Positions 1 through 8,723 of a DNA stretch of 34,142 nt are shown in pieces (position 1 is the stretch's first letter; each line of letters begins with the position of its first letter). The notes beneath the pieces were generated by a model. That model was given only the letters and a program-made list of their open reading frames with translations, was not told the origin of the DNA and searched no databases. Location: contig JACMOT010000628.1 of assembly GCA_014377915.1 (NCBI GenBank), positions 1 through 34,142 of the forward strand, written 5' to 3'. The translations under genes were made by a program, and so were the position numbers. Source of the DNA: Tardiphaga sp. (lineage in GTDB: Bacteria > Pseudomonadota > Alphaproteobacteria > Rhizobiales > Xanthobacteraceae).

Positions 1-1473
1 AAAAGGCCGTTTTCGATCTGGACCAAGATGAAGCGCAAATCGGTCGGCTTCGAGCAGCTGTCGGATATTTTCGGCTTTCGCGTGGTTCTGAAGGACATGG
101 AGGCATGCTACCGGGCGCTCGGCGTGGTGCATACCACCTGGCCGGTCGTGCCCGGCCGTTTCAAGGACTACATCTCGACACCGAAGCAGAACGACTATCG
201 CTCGCTGCACACCACGGTGATCGGCCCTGGCAACCAGCGGGTCGAATTGCAGATCCGCGATGAGGATATGAACCAGATCGCCGAATACGGTATCGCCGCG
301 CACGCGTTCTACAAGGATGGCATCGGTTCGCCGACCGAGATGTTGAAGCGCGAATCCAATGCCTTTTCCTGGCTCCGCCATACCATCGGGATTCTATCCG
401 AAAGCACCAATCCGGAAGAGTTTCTGGAGCATACCAAACTCGAGCTGTTTCACGACCAGGTGTTCTGCTTCACCCCGAAGGGCAAGCTGATCGCGTTGCC
501 GCGCAACGCCAATGTGGTGGATTTCGCCTATGCCGTGCATACCGATGTCGGCAACAGCGCCGTGGGCTGCAAGATCAACGGCAAGTTTGCGCCATTGTCC
601 TCGGAATTGCAGAACGGCGATGAGGTCGAGGTGCTGACCTCCGCCGCGCAGCAGGCGCCGCCCTCGGCGTGGGAATCACTGGCCGTCACCGGCAAGGCTC
701 GGGCCGCGATCCGCCGGGCGACGCGCACCGCGGTGCGCGATCAATATGCCGGTCTTGGCCGCCGCATCGTCGAGCGGCTGTTTGCCCGGGCCAAGATGGA
801 ATATGCCGACGACCAGTTGAAGGGGGCGCTGCCGCGGCTGGCGCGCGCGACGATCGACGACGTGATGGCCTCGGTCGGGCGTGGAGAGTTGCGGGCCGCC
901 GACGTGGTCCGGGCGATGTATCCTGACTACAAGGAAGAGCGCATCGGCCGCTTCGCCACCAGCAACCGGAAGGCTACCGCGGACCGGGTCCGGACGCCCG
1001 ATGGCGTCGGGCGGTTCACCTCGATCATCTCGATCGGTGGCATCAATTCCGACCTGCCGGTGAAATTCGCGCCGAATGGCGGCGCGGTGCCCGGCGATCG
1101 CATTGTCGGAATCGTCACGCCGGGCGAGGGCATCACGATCTATCCGATCCAGTCGCCGGCGCTGAAGGATTTCGAGGAGGAGCCGGAGCGCTGGGTCGAT
1201 GTCCGCTGGGATGTCGACGAATCCTCGCCGCAGCGTTTCCCGGCGCGGCTGTTCGTGCAGAATGTCAACGAGCCCGGCAGTCTGGCGCAGATCGCCCAGG
1301 TCATCGCCGACCATGACGGCAACATCGACAACATCAGCATGCACCGCCGTTCGCCCGATTTCACAGAGCAGAACATCGATATCGAGGTCTATGACCTCAA
1401 GCATCTGAGCGCTATCATCAACCAGTTGCGCGCCAAGGCCGTCGTCGCCAAGGTCGAGCGCGTCAACGGATAG
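1..1473 (+). CDS. rsh: Bifunctional (p)ppGpp synthetase/hydrolase (RelA/SpoT family), 3' part only
   Basis: This is the C-terminal 490 residues of the stringent-response enzyme that makes and degrades (p)ppGpp in the cytoplasm. The reading frame is open from base 1, so the N-terminal HD hydrolase domain and the start of the synthetase domain lie outside the window. The ATG at 28 is internal, because the preceding nine codons already read as synthetase-domain sequence. Visible parts are the synthetase remainder (YRSLHTTV at about residues 67-74 of the fragment, then the ELQIRDEDM segment), a TGS domain (about 152-214, starting near HDQVFCFTP) and a C-terminal ACT domain (about 417-489, [20 protein letters not shown]). 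The full RelA/SpoT architecture is expected. Alphaproteobacteria usually carry a single bifunctional Rsh, so I use that symbol. pdxJ follows closely. Confidence 0.95.
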   Translation, partial: KRPFSIWTKMKRKSVGFEQLSDIFGFRVVLKDMEACYRALGVVHTTWPVVPGRFKDYISTPKQNDYRSLHTTVIGPGNQRVELQIRDEDMNQIAEYGIAAHAFYKDGIGSPTEMLKRESNAFSWLRHTIGILSESTNPEEFLEHTKLELFHDQVFCFTPKGKLIALPRNANVVDFAYAVHTDVGNSAVGCKINGKFAPLSSELQNGDEVEVLTSAAQQAPPSAWESLAVTGKARAAIRRATRTAVRDQYAGLGRRIVERLFARAKMEYADDQLKGALPRLARATIDDVMASVGRGELRAADVVRAMYPDYKEERIGRFATSNRKATADRVRTPDGVGRFTSIISIGGINSDLPVKFAPNGGAVPGDRIVGIVTPGEGITIYPIQSPALKDFEEEPERWVDVRWDVDESSPQRFPARLFVQNVNEPGSLAQIAQVIADHDGNIDNISMHRRSPDFTEQNIDIEVYDLKHLSAIINQLRAKAVVAKVERVNG

Positions 1474-1502
1474 CGTTGTTCTTCAAGCTCTGGAATGCCG
1501 TC

Positions 1503-2270
1503 ATGACCAAGCCCTTGCCGCTGCGCCTCGGCGTCAACATCGATCACGTTGCCACCTTGCGTAATGCGCGAGGCGGGCAACGTCCCGACCCCGTGCGCGC
1601 CGCGCTTGCCGCCATCGAAGCCGGCGCCGATGGCATCACCGCGCATCTGCGCGAGGACCGCCGCCATATTCGCGACAATGACATGGCCCGGCTCAAGGCT
1701 GCGATTTCGAAGCCGCTGAATTTCGAGATGGCGGCGACGCCGGACATGGTGCGGATCGCGTTGGCAACCAAGCCTCGCGCGGTTTGCCTGGTGCCGGAGC
1801 GGCGCGAGGAACTGACCACCGAGGGCGGTCTCGACGTGGTTGGCCAGCGCGAGTCGCTGGCACCTTCGATCGCCCGATTCAGCGATGCCGGCATTCGCGT
1901 GGCGCTGTTCATCGCGGCCGACCCTCAGCAGATCGAGATGGCCGCCAGGCTGCGCGCCCCGGTGATCGAGTTGCATACCGGCGCCTGGTGTGACGCCATC
2001 GAGGACGGCAACACCGCCAAGGCCGCCAGCGAATGGCAGCGCATTGTCGCCGGCACGACATTGGCGAATTCCGCTGGGCTGGAAGTTCACGCCGGTCACG
2101 GCCTCGATTATGCCACCGCGGAGATGATGGCGGCGCTGCCCGGGATCATGGAATTGAACATCGGATACTTCATGATGGGCGAGGCGCTGTTCGTCGGCCT
2201 GGCCGAGACCGTGCGCCAGATGCGGGCGGCGATGGATCGCGGGCGGGCCAGACTGGCCGCGAACCCATGA
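1503..2270 (+). CDS. pdxJ: Pyridoxine 5'-phosphate synthase PdxJ
   Basis: PdxJ condenses 1-deoxyxylulose 5-phosphate with 3-amino-2-oxopropyl phosphate to give pyridoxine 5'-phosphate, the last ring-forming step of DXP-dependent vitamin B6 synthesis. The 255-residue TIM-barrel protein shows the family's N-terminal [17 protein letters not shown], the HLREDRRHI segment, [15 protein letters not shown] and the C-terminal [14 protein letters not shown] phosphate-binding region. Length matches the family. I chose ATG 1503 over an in-frame TTG at 1476 because homologues begin a few residues before [10 protein letters not shown]. The stop overlaps the acpS start (ATGA, 2267-2270), which suggests translational coupling. 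Confidence 0.95.
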   Translation: MTKPLPLRLGVNIDHVATLRNARGGQRPDPVRAALAAIEAGADGITAHLREDRRHIRDNDMARLKAAISKPLNFEMAATPDMVRIALATKPRAVCLVPERREELTTEGGLDVVGQRESLAPSIARFSDAGIRVALFIAADPQQIEMAARLRAPVIELHTGAWCDAIEDGNTAKAASEWQRIVAGTTLANSAGLEVHAGHGLDYATAEMMAALPGIMELNIGYFMMGEALFVGLAETVRQMRAAMDRGRARLAANP

Positions 2271-2686
2271 TCATCGGCATCGGCTCCGACCTGATCGATA
2301 TCACGCGGGTGGCCAAGGTGATCGAACGCCATGGTGAGCGGTTTCTGGAGCGCATTTTCACCCCCGCCGAACGCGCCAAGGCGCAGCGTCGTGCCAACAA
2401 CGAAAGAATGCTGGTCGCCACCTACGCCAAGCGCTTTGCCGCCAAGGAGGCCTGTTCCAAGGCGCTCGGCACCGGCATCCGCCAGGGTGTATGGTGGCGC
2501 GACATGGGGGTGGTCAATCTGCCGGGTGGCCGACCGACGATGCAACTCACTGGCGGCGCCATGGCCCGTCTGGAGGCGCTGACACCGGCGGGCTTTGAGA
2601 CGCGGATCGACCTCACCATCACCGATGACTGGCCGCTGGCGCAGGCCTTTGTCATCATCTCGGCGGAGAAGATAGAGGCTGGCTGA
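2267..2686 (+). CDS. acpS: Holo-[acyl-carrier-protein] synthase AcpS
   Basis: AcpS transfers the 4'-phosphopantetheine arm of coenzyme A to the serine of apo-ACP, activating fatty-acid synthesis. The 139-residue protein begins [15 protein letters not shown] with the Mg-binding Asp8. It carries the second signature [14 protein letters not shown], with Glu61 as the other metal ligand. Length is typical. Its ATG overlaps the pdxJ stop codon by 4 bases, so the two are probably co-translated. The pdxJ-acpS-lepB-rnc-era order is conserved in Rhizobiales. Confidence 0.95.
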   Translation: MIIGIGSDLIDITRVAKVIERHGERFLERIFTPAERAKAQRRANNERMLVATYAKRFAAKEACSKALGTGIRQGVWWRDMGVVNLPGGRPTMQLTGGAMARLEALTPAGFETRIDLTITDDWPLAQAFVIISAEKIEAG

Positions 2687-2724
2687 CCCCACCGGTATTT
2701 ACGAACGCAACTCAAACGTGTCAA

Positions 2725-2931
2725 ATGCGAGCGCAACCGGCCGCGGGACGGTTCACGAACAAGGCTGCCAATAACGAACAGTTGAAATTGCTTGCCAATT
2801 ATTTCAATGGCCTTGCTGCCGCGTTCGTTTCGGTAGGTCTAATCGGGCCCATGTTTGCGCTGTTCTATGGTCTTGTCGCTGCAGGTGTCGCCATCCTTAC
2901 GATCGCAGCAGGATTCTGGTTTGCCTTTTGA
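2725..2931 (+). CDS. Small hypothetical two-helix membrane protein
   Basis: This is a 68-residue protein of unknown function. After a polar N-terminus of about 25 residues come two hydrophobic segments (about residues 26-46 and 48-67, rich in Ala, Gly, Val and Phe) that look like a helical hairpin in the inner membrane. It lies 38 bases after acpS on the same strand. I see no strong Shine-Dalgarno sequence before the ATG, which lowers confidence in the exact start. The coding-like amino-acid composition and the membrane-hairpin pattern argue for a real gene. It may be co-expressed with the next small gene. I do not recognise a named family. Confidence 0.6.
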   Translation: MRAQPAAGRFTNKAANNEQLKLLANYFNGLAAAFVSVGLIGPMFALFYGLVAAGVAILTIAAGFWFAF

Positions 2932-2983
2932 TAAGTTCAGCCCCACATCTTTCATGGCGAGCTACACTTGGAGGCATCCAAGG

Positions 2984-3178
2984 ATGACCAATTTTGCGAT
3001 CTTCGCGTTCATTTGGCCCGTCGTAGGTACGTTTCTCGTTATCGGGTTTGGCCTGTTCTTGGCTCGTCGAACCCGGGCTCTGTACGAGAGGGCACAAGCC
3101 GAGGAGCGTCAGGCTTCATATCGGGCAGTGGTAGCGAATTCCGAGCAGCAGCCTTCGCCACAACGGGCTGAAGCCTGA
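2984..3178 (+). CDS. Small hypothetical single-pass membrane protein
   Basis: This is a 64-residue protein of unknown function. It has an N-terminal transmembrane helix (about residues 3-24, IFAFIWPVVGTFLVIGFGLF) followed by a charged, probably cytoplasmic helix (ARRTRALYERAQAEERQ) and a polar tail. I chose ATG 2984 because a strong ribosome-binding site, GGAGG at 2970-2974, lies 9 bases upstream. The alternative ATG at 2954 has none. Together with the preceding 68-residue gene it forms a small membrane-protein pair inserted between acpS and lepB. Confidence 0.6.
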   Translation: MTNFAIFAFIWPVVGTFLVIGFGLFLARRTRALYERAQAEERQASYRAVVANSEQQPSPQRAEA

Positions 3179-3280
3179 CCGAGAGTAACGCGCCCGAACA
3201 GAATTCTCTAGTTACACCAGAACATTAGCCAATTTTAATGCGGTGGATGACGGTTCCGTCGATTGCAGCCCGGCGAACAA

Positions 3281-3296
3281 CCGGCTAAAAAGCCGG
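3281..3296. terminator. Short stem-loop between the small membrane genes and lepB
   Basis: CCGGCT and AGCCGG form a perfect 6-bp stem around an AAAA loop. It lies about 100 bases after the last small membrane-protein gene in a 277-base gap before lepB. No T tract follows on the plus strand, so it could be a weak terminator or simply an RNA hairpin. The rest of the gap (3179-3455) shows no gene and no convincing promoter to my eye. Confidence 0.3.
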
Positions 3297-3455
3297 CGAT
3301 AGCCCCAAACGGACCGATTGTGATCTAACCCCTCTGGGTTTGCGCCGCAATTAACTCTAAACATCAGAATCAGAGCCTTTTCTCATCGCGTTGCCACTTT
3401 CGCGTGAGACAACAGCACCAGCGGCGCGGCGATCGCGACGGGAATCGGGAAAGCT

Positions 3456-4214
3456 ATGAGCGTGACATCCGGAACCAAGACCGAAAGCGGCGTCGGCGAA
3501 ACCATCCGCGTCGTGATCAACGCCCTACTGATTGCGCTGGTGATCCGGACCTTCCTGTTCCAGCCGTTCAACATCCCGTCCGGCTCGATGAAGGCCACCT
3601 TGCTGGTGGGCGACTACCTGTTCGTGTCCAAATATTCCTACGGCTACAGCCATTATTCGATCCCGCTATCGCCCAACATCTTCTCCGGCCGGGTATTCGG
3701 TTCCGAGCCCGCGCGGGGCGACGTCGTCGTATTCCGGCTGCCGAAAGATGACACCACCGATTATATCAAGCGGGTGATCGGGCTGCCGGGCGACCGCGTC
3801 CAGATGAAAGAAGGGCTGCTCTACATCAACGACAAGCCGGTGCAGCGCGAACGGCTCAGCGACTTCGTCGGCGAGGATCCGTGCGGCTCCGACGCCACCG
3901 CGCGCGTCAAGCGCTGGAAAGAAACGCTGCCCAACGGCGTGACCTATGAGTCGCTGGATTGCGTCGACAACGGCTTCTACGACAACACCAACGTCTACAC
4001 CGTGCCGGCCGGCAACTTCTTCATGATGGGCGACAATCGCGACAATTCCACGGATAGCCGGGTGCTGTCGGCGGTCGGTTATGTGCCCTATGAAAACCTG
4101 GTCGGGCGCGCGCAGATGATCTTCTTCTCGATCGCCGAGGGCGAGCACGCCTGGCAGATCTGGCGCTGGCCGACGGCGGTGCGCTGGAGCCGCATCTTCT
4201 CTATCGTGCGATGA
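3456..4214 (+). CDS. lepB: Signal peptidase I
   Basis: LepB is the inner-membrane leader peptidase that cleaves signal peptides from exported proteins. The 252-residue protein has one N-terminal membrane anchor (about residues 17-36) followed by the Ser/Lys catalytic dyad. Ser44 lies in PSGSMKATLL and Lys105 in DYIKRVIGLPGD. Box E, GDNRDNSTDSR, is at about 192-202. Two cysteines (about 143 and 169) in the periplasmic part could form a disulphide. The stop codon overlaps the rnc start (ATGA at 4211-4214), a coupling that is widespread in proteobacteria. Confidence 0.96.
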   Translation: MSVTSGTKTESGVGETIRVVINALLIALVIRTFLFQPFNIPSGSMKATLLVGDYLFVSKYSYGYSHYSIPLSPNIFSGRVFGSEPARGDVVVFRLPKDDTTDYIKRVIGLPGDRVQMKEGLLYINDKPVQRERLSDFVGEDPCGSDATARVKRWKETLPNGVTYESLDCVDNGFYDNTNVYTVPAGNFFMMGDNRDNSTDSRVLSAVGYVPYENLVGRAQMIFFSIAEGEHAWQIWRWPTAVRWSRIFSIVR

Positions 4215-5029
4215 AAGACGATAGCAAAAATCCGATCGACATCGCGGCGGGAACCGACGAATTGACTCCGCCTGAGGCCATTCCGGAATCCGCCGCGGCG
4301 AGAAAGAAGCGCAAGACCGCGACGCTGAAGGCGGCTGCGGCCGAGATCGAAATCCGGATCAGCTACGTCTTCAAGGATCCGGTGCTGCTGGCCACTGCTT
4401 TTACCCACGTCTCGGCATTGAAGGCCGCGCGCAACCGCGCCGATAGCTACCAGCGCCTTGAATTTCTCGGTGATCATGTGCTCGGCCTGGTCGTGTCCGA
4501 CATGCTGTACCGGGCTTTTCCGCCCGCCGACGAGGGCGAATTATCGAAGCGACTGGCTGATCTGGTGCGCAAGGAGACCTGCGCCGATGTGGCCCGCGCG
4601 CTGGGTCTGCTCGAGGGCATCAAGCTCGGCACGGTCGGCGCCGGCGCCGGCGCCCGGTTGCGCAAATCGGTGCTCGGCGACATCTGCGAGGCGGTGATCG
4701 GCGCGATTTTCCTTGATGGGGGCTACCCCGCCGCGGAAAGTTTCGTGCAGCGCAATTGGGTCGAGCGGATGCGCAAGCCGGTGCGGCCATTGCGCGACGC
4801 CAAGACCGTGCTGCAGGAATGGGCGCAGGGCAAAGGTCTGCCGACGCCGGTTTACCGCGAGGTCGAGCGATCGGGCCCGCACCACGACCCGCATTTCAAG
4901 GTCGCGGTGGATGTCCAGGGCCTGGTGCCCGCGGAAGGCGAGGGCGGCAGCAAGCGCGCCGCCGAGAAGGCGGCCGCGCAGGCCATGATCGCGCGTGAAG
5001 GCGTCAGCAGTGGCGGCATTGAAGGATGA
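4211..5029 (+). CDS. rnc: Ribonuclease III
   Basis: RNase III is a cytoplasmic double-strand-specific endoribonuclease for rRNA and mRNA processing. The 272-residue protein has an extended charged N-terminus of about 45 residues typical of Rhizobiales. The RNase III domain follows, with signature QRLEFLGDHVLG at 81-92 and the Mg-binding acidic residues Glu84, Asp88, Asp157 and Glu160. A C-terminal dsRNA-binding domain (about 197-264) ends with the Ala-rich helix GGSKRAAEKAAAQAM. The signature has His where Arg is commonest (GDHVL for GDRVL), a tolerated position. It is coupled to lepB upstream, and era begins a few bases after its stop. Confidence 0.96.
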   Translation: MKDDSKNPIDIAAGTDELTPPEAIPESAAARKKRKTATLKAAAAEIEIRISYVFKDPVLLATAFTHVSALKAARNRADSYQRLEFLGDHVLGLVVSDMLYRAFPPADEGELSKRLADLVRKETCADVARALGLLEGIKLGTVGAGAGARLRKSVLGDICEAVIGAIFLDGGYPAAESFVQRNWVERMRKPVRPLRDAKTVLQEWAQGKGLPTPVYREVERSGPHHDPHFKVAVDVQGLVPAEGEGGSKRAAEKAAAQAMIAREGVSSGGIEG

Positions 5030-5033
5030 TGTT

Positions 5034-5999
5034 TTGAACGTAGCCGACGAACCCCGCGACGAGATTCACGACGAACCGCATGACGCGCCGCATGCGGCGC
5101 CGGCCGATACCCGCTGCGGTTTTGTCGCGCTGATCGGCGCGCCCAATGTCGGCAAGTCCACGCTGGTCAATGCGCTGGTCGGCTCCAAGGTTACCATCGT
5201 GTCGCGAAAGGTGCAGACCACGCGCGCGCTGATCCGCGGCATCGTGATCGAGGACCATGCCCAGATCATCCTGGTCGACACGCCTGGCATCTTCCAGCCC
5301 AAGCGCCGGCTCGACCGTGCCATGGTGAAGACCGCCTGGAGCGGTGCCCATGATGCCGATCTGGTCTGCATCCTGCTCGACGCCCGCGAAGGTATCGATG
5401 AGGAGGCCGAGGCGATCTTCAACCAGTTGGAAAAGGTCAATCATCCGAAATTTCTGGTGATCAACAAGGTCGATATCGTCTCCAAGGAAAAGTTGCTGAA
5501 AGTGGCGATGGCCGCGAATGAGCGCATGAAATTCGTCGAGACCTTCATGATCTCGGCGATGACCGGCGACGGCGTCGACGATCTGCGCCGCGCGCTGGCC
5601 AAGGACGTGCCGCCGGGCCCGTATCATTATCCCGAAGACCAGATGTCGGATGCGCCGATGCGGCACCTTGCGGCCGAGATCACCCGCGAAAAGATCTTCC
5701 GCCAGTTGCATCAGGAACTGCCCTACCAGTCGACGGTGGAAACCGACACCTGGACCGAGCGCAAGGACAAGTCGATCCGCATCGAGCAGACGATCTTTGT
5801 CGAGCGTGAGAGCCAGCGCAAGATCGTGCTTGGCAAGGGCGGTGCGACCATCAAGTCGATCGGCGCCGACTCCCGCAAGGAGATTGCCGAGATTACCGGC
5901 GTGCCGGTACATCTGTTCCTGTTCGTCAAGGTGCGCGAGAACTGGGGCGATGATCCCAATCGCTACCGCGAAATGGGTCTCGAATTTCCAAGAGAATAA
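5034..5999 (+). CDS. era: GTPase Era
   Basis: Era is an essential GTPase that binds the 3' end of 16S rRNA and assists 30S ribosome maturation. With the start used here it has 321 residues. G1 is GAPNVGKST (about 35-43), G3 DTPG (82-85) and G4 NKVD (144-147). A C-terminal type-2 KH domain carries the VLGKGGATIKSIG loop (about 267-270 for GKGG). The start is ambiguous. I chose TTG 5034, because GAAGGA at 5021-5026 sits 7 bases upstream and most of the extra N-terminus is not conserved in the family. In-frame GTG codons at 4995 and 5010 would overlap the rnc end. The acidic, Asp/His/Pro-rich leader before the G domain is variable between species. Confidence 0.95.
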   Translation: MNVADEPRDEIHDEPHDAPHAAPADTRCGFVALIGAPNVGKSTLVNALVGSKVTIVSRKVQTTRALIRGIVIEDHAQIILVDTPGIFQPKRRLDRAMVKTAWSGAHDADLVCILLDAREGIDEEAEAIFNQLEKVNHPKFLVINKVDIVSKEKLLKVAMAANERMKFVETFMISAMTGDGVDDLRRALAKDVPPGPYHYPEDQMSDAPMRHLAAEITREKIFRQLHQELPYQSTVETDTWTERKDKSIRIEQTIFVERESQRKIVLGKGGATIKSIGADSRKEIAEITGVPVHLFLFVKVRENWGDDPNRYREMGLEFPRE

Positions 6000-6021
6000 T
6001 TCAGGAAGTGCAGTCGGCCCG

Positions 6022-6417
6022 ATGGCGGTTTCCCCGAAAAAGATTCCAAAGAATGTCTTCACCTTTGAAGTGCTGCTGTATGCGTCGCTGACGCTTGATG
6101 CGCTGTCGATCGCGTTTCAGGACCGCGGCGCCGATTCCGATATCAGCGAAACCACCATCCTGGCGGCGAACATCGTTGCTGCCTGCATGTTGCTGCTGTT
6201 CGTTTTTCTGGTGAACCATGCTGCCCACCACCGCAAGAGCTGGCCGCGCTGGGTGCTGGTGGCGTCGCTGGCGTTCTCGGTGCTGTCGCTGCTGCAGATC
6301 CTCGGCGTCAACGGGCTGCAGTTCGACAGTGCGATCGAGATCGTGTCCTGCGCGCTGACCGGCGCGGGGCTGTATTATTCGTTTAGCGGCGATGCCAAGG
6401 GCTGGTTCAACGCCTGA
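6022..6417 (+). CDS. Hypothetical four-helix inner-membrane protein
   Basis: This is a 131-residue protein of unknown function starting 22 bases after era. Four hydrophobic stretches are visible (about residues 13-32, 44-67, 73-93 and 104-122). The polar N-terminus (VSPKKIPKN) and short charged loops such as HHRKSWPR suggest N-in/C-in topology. AGGAAG at about 6003 is a possible, rather distant ribosome-binding site. It is probably the last gene of the lepB-rnc-era transcription unit. I do not recognise a family. It converges on the downstream permease gene, whose stop codon lies 13 bases away. Confidence 0.65.
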   Translation: MAVSPKKIPKNVFTFEVLLYASLTLDALSIAFQDRGADSDISETTILAANIVAACMLLLFVFLVNHAAHHRKSWPRWVLVASLAFSVLSLLQILGVNGLQFDSAIEIVSCALTGAGLYYSFSGDAKGWFNA

Positions 6418-6430
6418 GGCGTGGCAGTGG

Positions 6431-8374
6431 TCAGGCCTTGCCGGCCCGATCCAGTGCCGCATCGACACCGGCGGCCAGCGCATCGAGCGCGGCCGATGAG
6501 ATGCGGCCGGTTGCCAGTGCATGGATCGATCCAACGACATCGCTGAAATTTCCGGTGACGACGGTGACATTGGGCATCGGTGCGGGCTTGGTGTCGCTCT
6601 CGCCGGCGATCAGCGCGACGATGATGCGGCTGTTCCTGCTTTTCTTCGCCAGCCGCCGGACCGCATAATGGATCATCGCATTCGACGTTTCGCCGACGTA
6701 GCAGATGCACAGCGCCGAGCGCTGTGACAGATCCAGCGAGAAGAATCGCGACATCGACAGCGCATCGGCTGCCTCGGCTTCTGCGCCAATGCCCTGCCGT
6801 TTGAGGAGTTGCGCCAGTACCAGCGAGGCGGCTTCGTCGAGCTTGCCGGAGCCGGGCAGGCACAGGACGGCGCCGGCGCTTTGCCACGCTTCCGGCAGGC
6901 GGTCGTTCTCAAACGGAACGATACTGCTTTCGAGCCGCGCCAGGCTGGAGCGGTCATCGATGGCTGTCGCAGTTTCTGCGACCATGACGTCTTCATGGCT
7001 GTCGAGATCGTCGACGACCTCGCTCACGGTTGCGAGGATGCGGTCGAGCCGTTCCCCCGGCAACCGACCGAGACGGACGTCATGCTCGGCCAGCCGCAGA
7101 CCCGGCAGCAGGATCTTGTCGTGATAGTCCGCCAGCGTGGCGGCTTCGAGATAGGTCTGCGCCTGCTGCGACGCTTCGATCGGATCGCCGGCCAGCATGC
7201 GTTGATACAGTAATTGCGGCGGCGTCAGCGCCGGCTGGTTGCCGAGCAGCACGTCGAAGAACTGCAGACGGTCAACGTGGCGCCCCACCACGACGAGGCA
7301 GATCGTCAGCGGCGTCGCCAGCACCAGGCCGATCGGTCCCCACAGCCAGGTCCAGAACGAGGCGGACAGGACAATGGCGACCGGCGACAGGCCTGAACTG
7401 CGACCATAGACGAGTGGCTCGACAATCTGGCCTGCGATCAATTGCAGCGTGGCAAACAGGGCGACCGTCATCAGTAGCATTCCCCAGCCGGACCCGACCG
7501 CGGCGGCGAGGATCAGCGGGAATACCGCGGAGATCGGAGAGCCGACATAGGGCACGAAGCGCAGAATGGTCGCGACCAGACCCCATAGTGGCGCGCTGGG
7601 TACGCCGATCAGTTGTAGGCCTATACCGATCAGCAGGCCGAACGACGCGTTGACGATGATCTGGTTCAGAAACAGCCGGCTCAGCCGCTGGCCGGCGTCG
7701 TCGAGCGCCGCGGTGGTACGCTGCATGTCGTGCGAGCCGGCAAGCCTGATGAAGCGGTTTCGCAAATCCTGACGCTGCAACAGAATGAAGATGACGAAAA
7801 TCACCACGATACCGGTGGTCGTCAGCGGCTGCAGCAATGGCTGGATGATCGCCACCAGCGTCGACAGCGTGCCGGGATCAGGCTGCCGGATCTCGACCGG
7901 GATCGGGCGGTCGAATGGCTGGCGCCGCAGGCCATCGATCGCGTTCCGGCTGGCGGAGGGATTTTGTAACTCGCTATCGAGTTCGCGCAGCACCTTGGAG
8001 GCGCGCTCCAACGTTCCCGATCCGCCGGTGGCCAGACCGCGCAACCCCTGGATCTTTTCGCGCAGGGTTTGCTGATAGCCCGGTAATTCCTCGGCGAGGC
8101 GGTTGGCCTGCGACACCATCAGGCCACCAAGACTGAAAATAATAGAAAATCCGATGAACACCGCGACCAGCACTGAAAGCGTGCGCGGCACGCGCCAGGA
8201 TTGCAGCCGGATTACAAACGGCGCCAGCACGAAACTTAACAACACGGCCAGCGCGACCGGCACCAGAATCTCGCGGCCGAAATACAGCGCAGTGACGATC
8301 AGCGCGGCCATCGCCATGTTGATGAGCGCCGTCCCCGGCGCTTTGGGGAGACGGATCGGTGCAATGTCTGTCAA
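6431..8374 (-). CDS. AI-2E/PerM-family membrane permease with long C-terminal soluble domain
   Basis: This 647-residue protein belongs to the AI-2 exporter (TqsA/PerM) superfamily. Residues 15-370 carry the hallmark arrangement: two N-terminal helices, a long amphipathic loop (about 90-170), then helices around 170-200 and 235-365 with the conserved segment LRFVPYVGSPIS and the GQIVEPLVYGRSSGLSP motif. The family is usually 340-400 residues. Here a cytoplasmic extension of about 270 residues follows (380-647). Its last part, about 500-625, alternates strand and helix (AVLCLPGSGKLDEAASLVL, then RQGIGAEAE, ALCICYVGE, RIIVALIAG), resembling a Rossmann-like or degenerate B12-binding fold. The transported substrate cannot be told from sequence. 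No partner gene is adjacent. Confidence 0.88.
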   Translation of the reverse strand: MTDIAPIRLPKAPGTALINMAMAALIVTALYFGREILVPVALAVLLSFVLAPFVIRLQSWRVPRTLSVLVAVFIGFSIIFSLGGLMVSQANRLAEELPGYQQTLREKIQGLRGLATGGSGTLERASKVLRELDSELQNPSASRNAIDGLRRQPFDRPIPVEIRQPDPGTLSTLVAIIQPLLQPLTTTGIVVIFVIFILLQRQDLRNRFIRLAGSHDMQRTTAALDDAGQRLSRLFLNQIIVNASFGLLIGIGLQLIGVPSAPLWGLVATILRFVPYVGSPISAVFPLILAAAVGSGWGMLLMTVALFATLQLIAGQIVEPLVYGRSSGLSPVAIVLSASFWTWLWGPIGLVLATPLTICLVVVGRHVDRLQFFDVLLGNQPALTPPQLLYQRMLAGDPIEASQQAQTYLEAATLADYHDKILLPGLRLAEHDVRLGRLPGERLDRILATVSEVVDDLDSHEDVMVAETATAIDDRSSLARLESSIVPFENDRLPEAWQSAGAVLCLPGSGKLDEAASLVLAQLLKRQGIGAEAEAADALSMSRFFSLDLSQRSALCICYVGETSNAMIHYAVRRLAKKSRNSRIIVALIAGESDTKPAPMPNVTVVTGNFSDVVGSIHALATGRISSAALDALAAGVDAALDRAGKA

Positions 8375-8498
8375 TGAAATGTCCGGTCGGGTCCGGCAGG
8401 GACCTCGGTGCGAGCCTGGAACACAACTGCTGCGCCGGGCAAACGTTCCGCACCGACGTTGCTGCTACGCTCCGTCAGGCTTTGCCAAATTCCGGTCG

Positions 8499-8597
8499 AT
8501 GGACGCGACGGAGTAGACCACGAAGGCATCATTCTTGCGGTGCGCAGGCACGGCGATTCCAGTGCATTCTTGCCGATCCGCGGTGGTAATTCTTACC
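8499..8597 (+). pseudogene. Decayed duplicate of the 5' end of recO
   Basis: The stretch 8513-8572 reads, in one frame, VDHEGIILAVRRHGDSSAF. It aligns with the start of intact recO at 9236, which encodes [19 protein letters not shown]. The nucleotide match continues through ACGAAGGCATC and CGCAGGCA. The start codon appears lost, the Trp codon has become TAG (8514-8516), and one base is missing just after it. Beyond Phe the sequence jumps to PIRGGN, which resembles the later MVRGGAGS of RecO and so suggests an internal deletion. No further RecO sequence is recognisable. It lies about 720 bases upstream of the intact gene, on the same strand. Confidence 0.7.
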
Positions 8598-8723
8598 GCC
8601 TGGGAAGAATTTGCCCGTGGTCACAAGTACTGACTCTCAGAAAACACCCGCATTTTCGTTCACGACGTCTGGTACGACAATTGCTCAGAGGCGCTCGATG
8701 AAGTTTGAGTTCGGGGAATTTGA

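Noticed and set aside
2033..2266. Upstream extension of acpS inside pdxJ
   Set aside because: AcpS homologues start at [11 protein letters not shown], and the extension is the shifted frame of pdxJ.
5004..6062. 352-codon minus-strand open frame opposite era
   Set aside because: It has no family resemblance, while era on the plus strand shows all G motifs and the KH domain.
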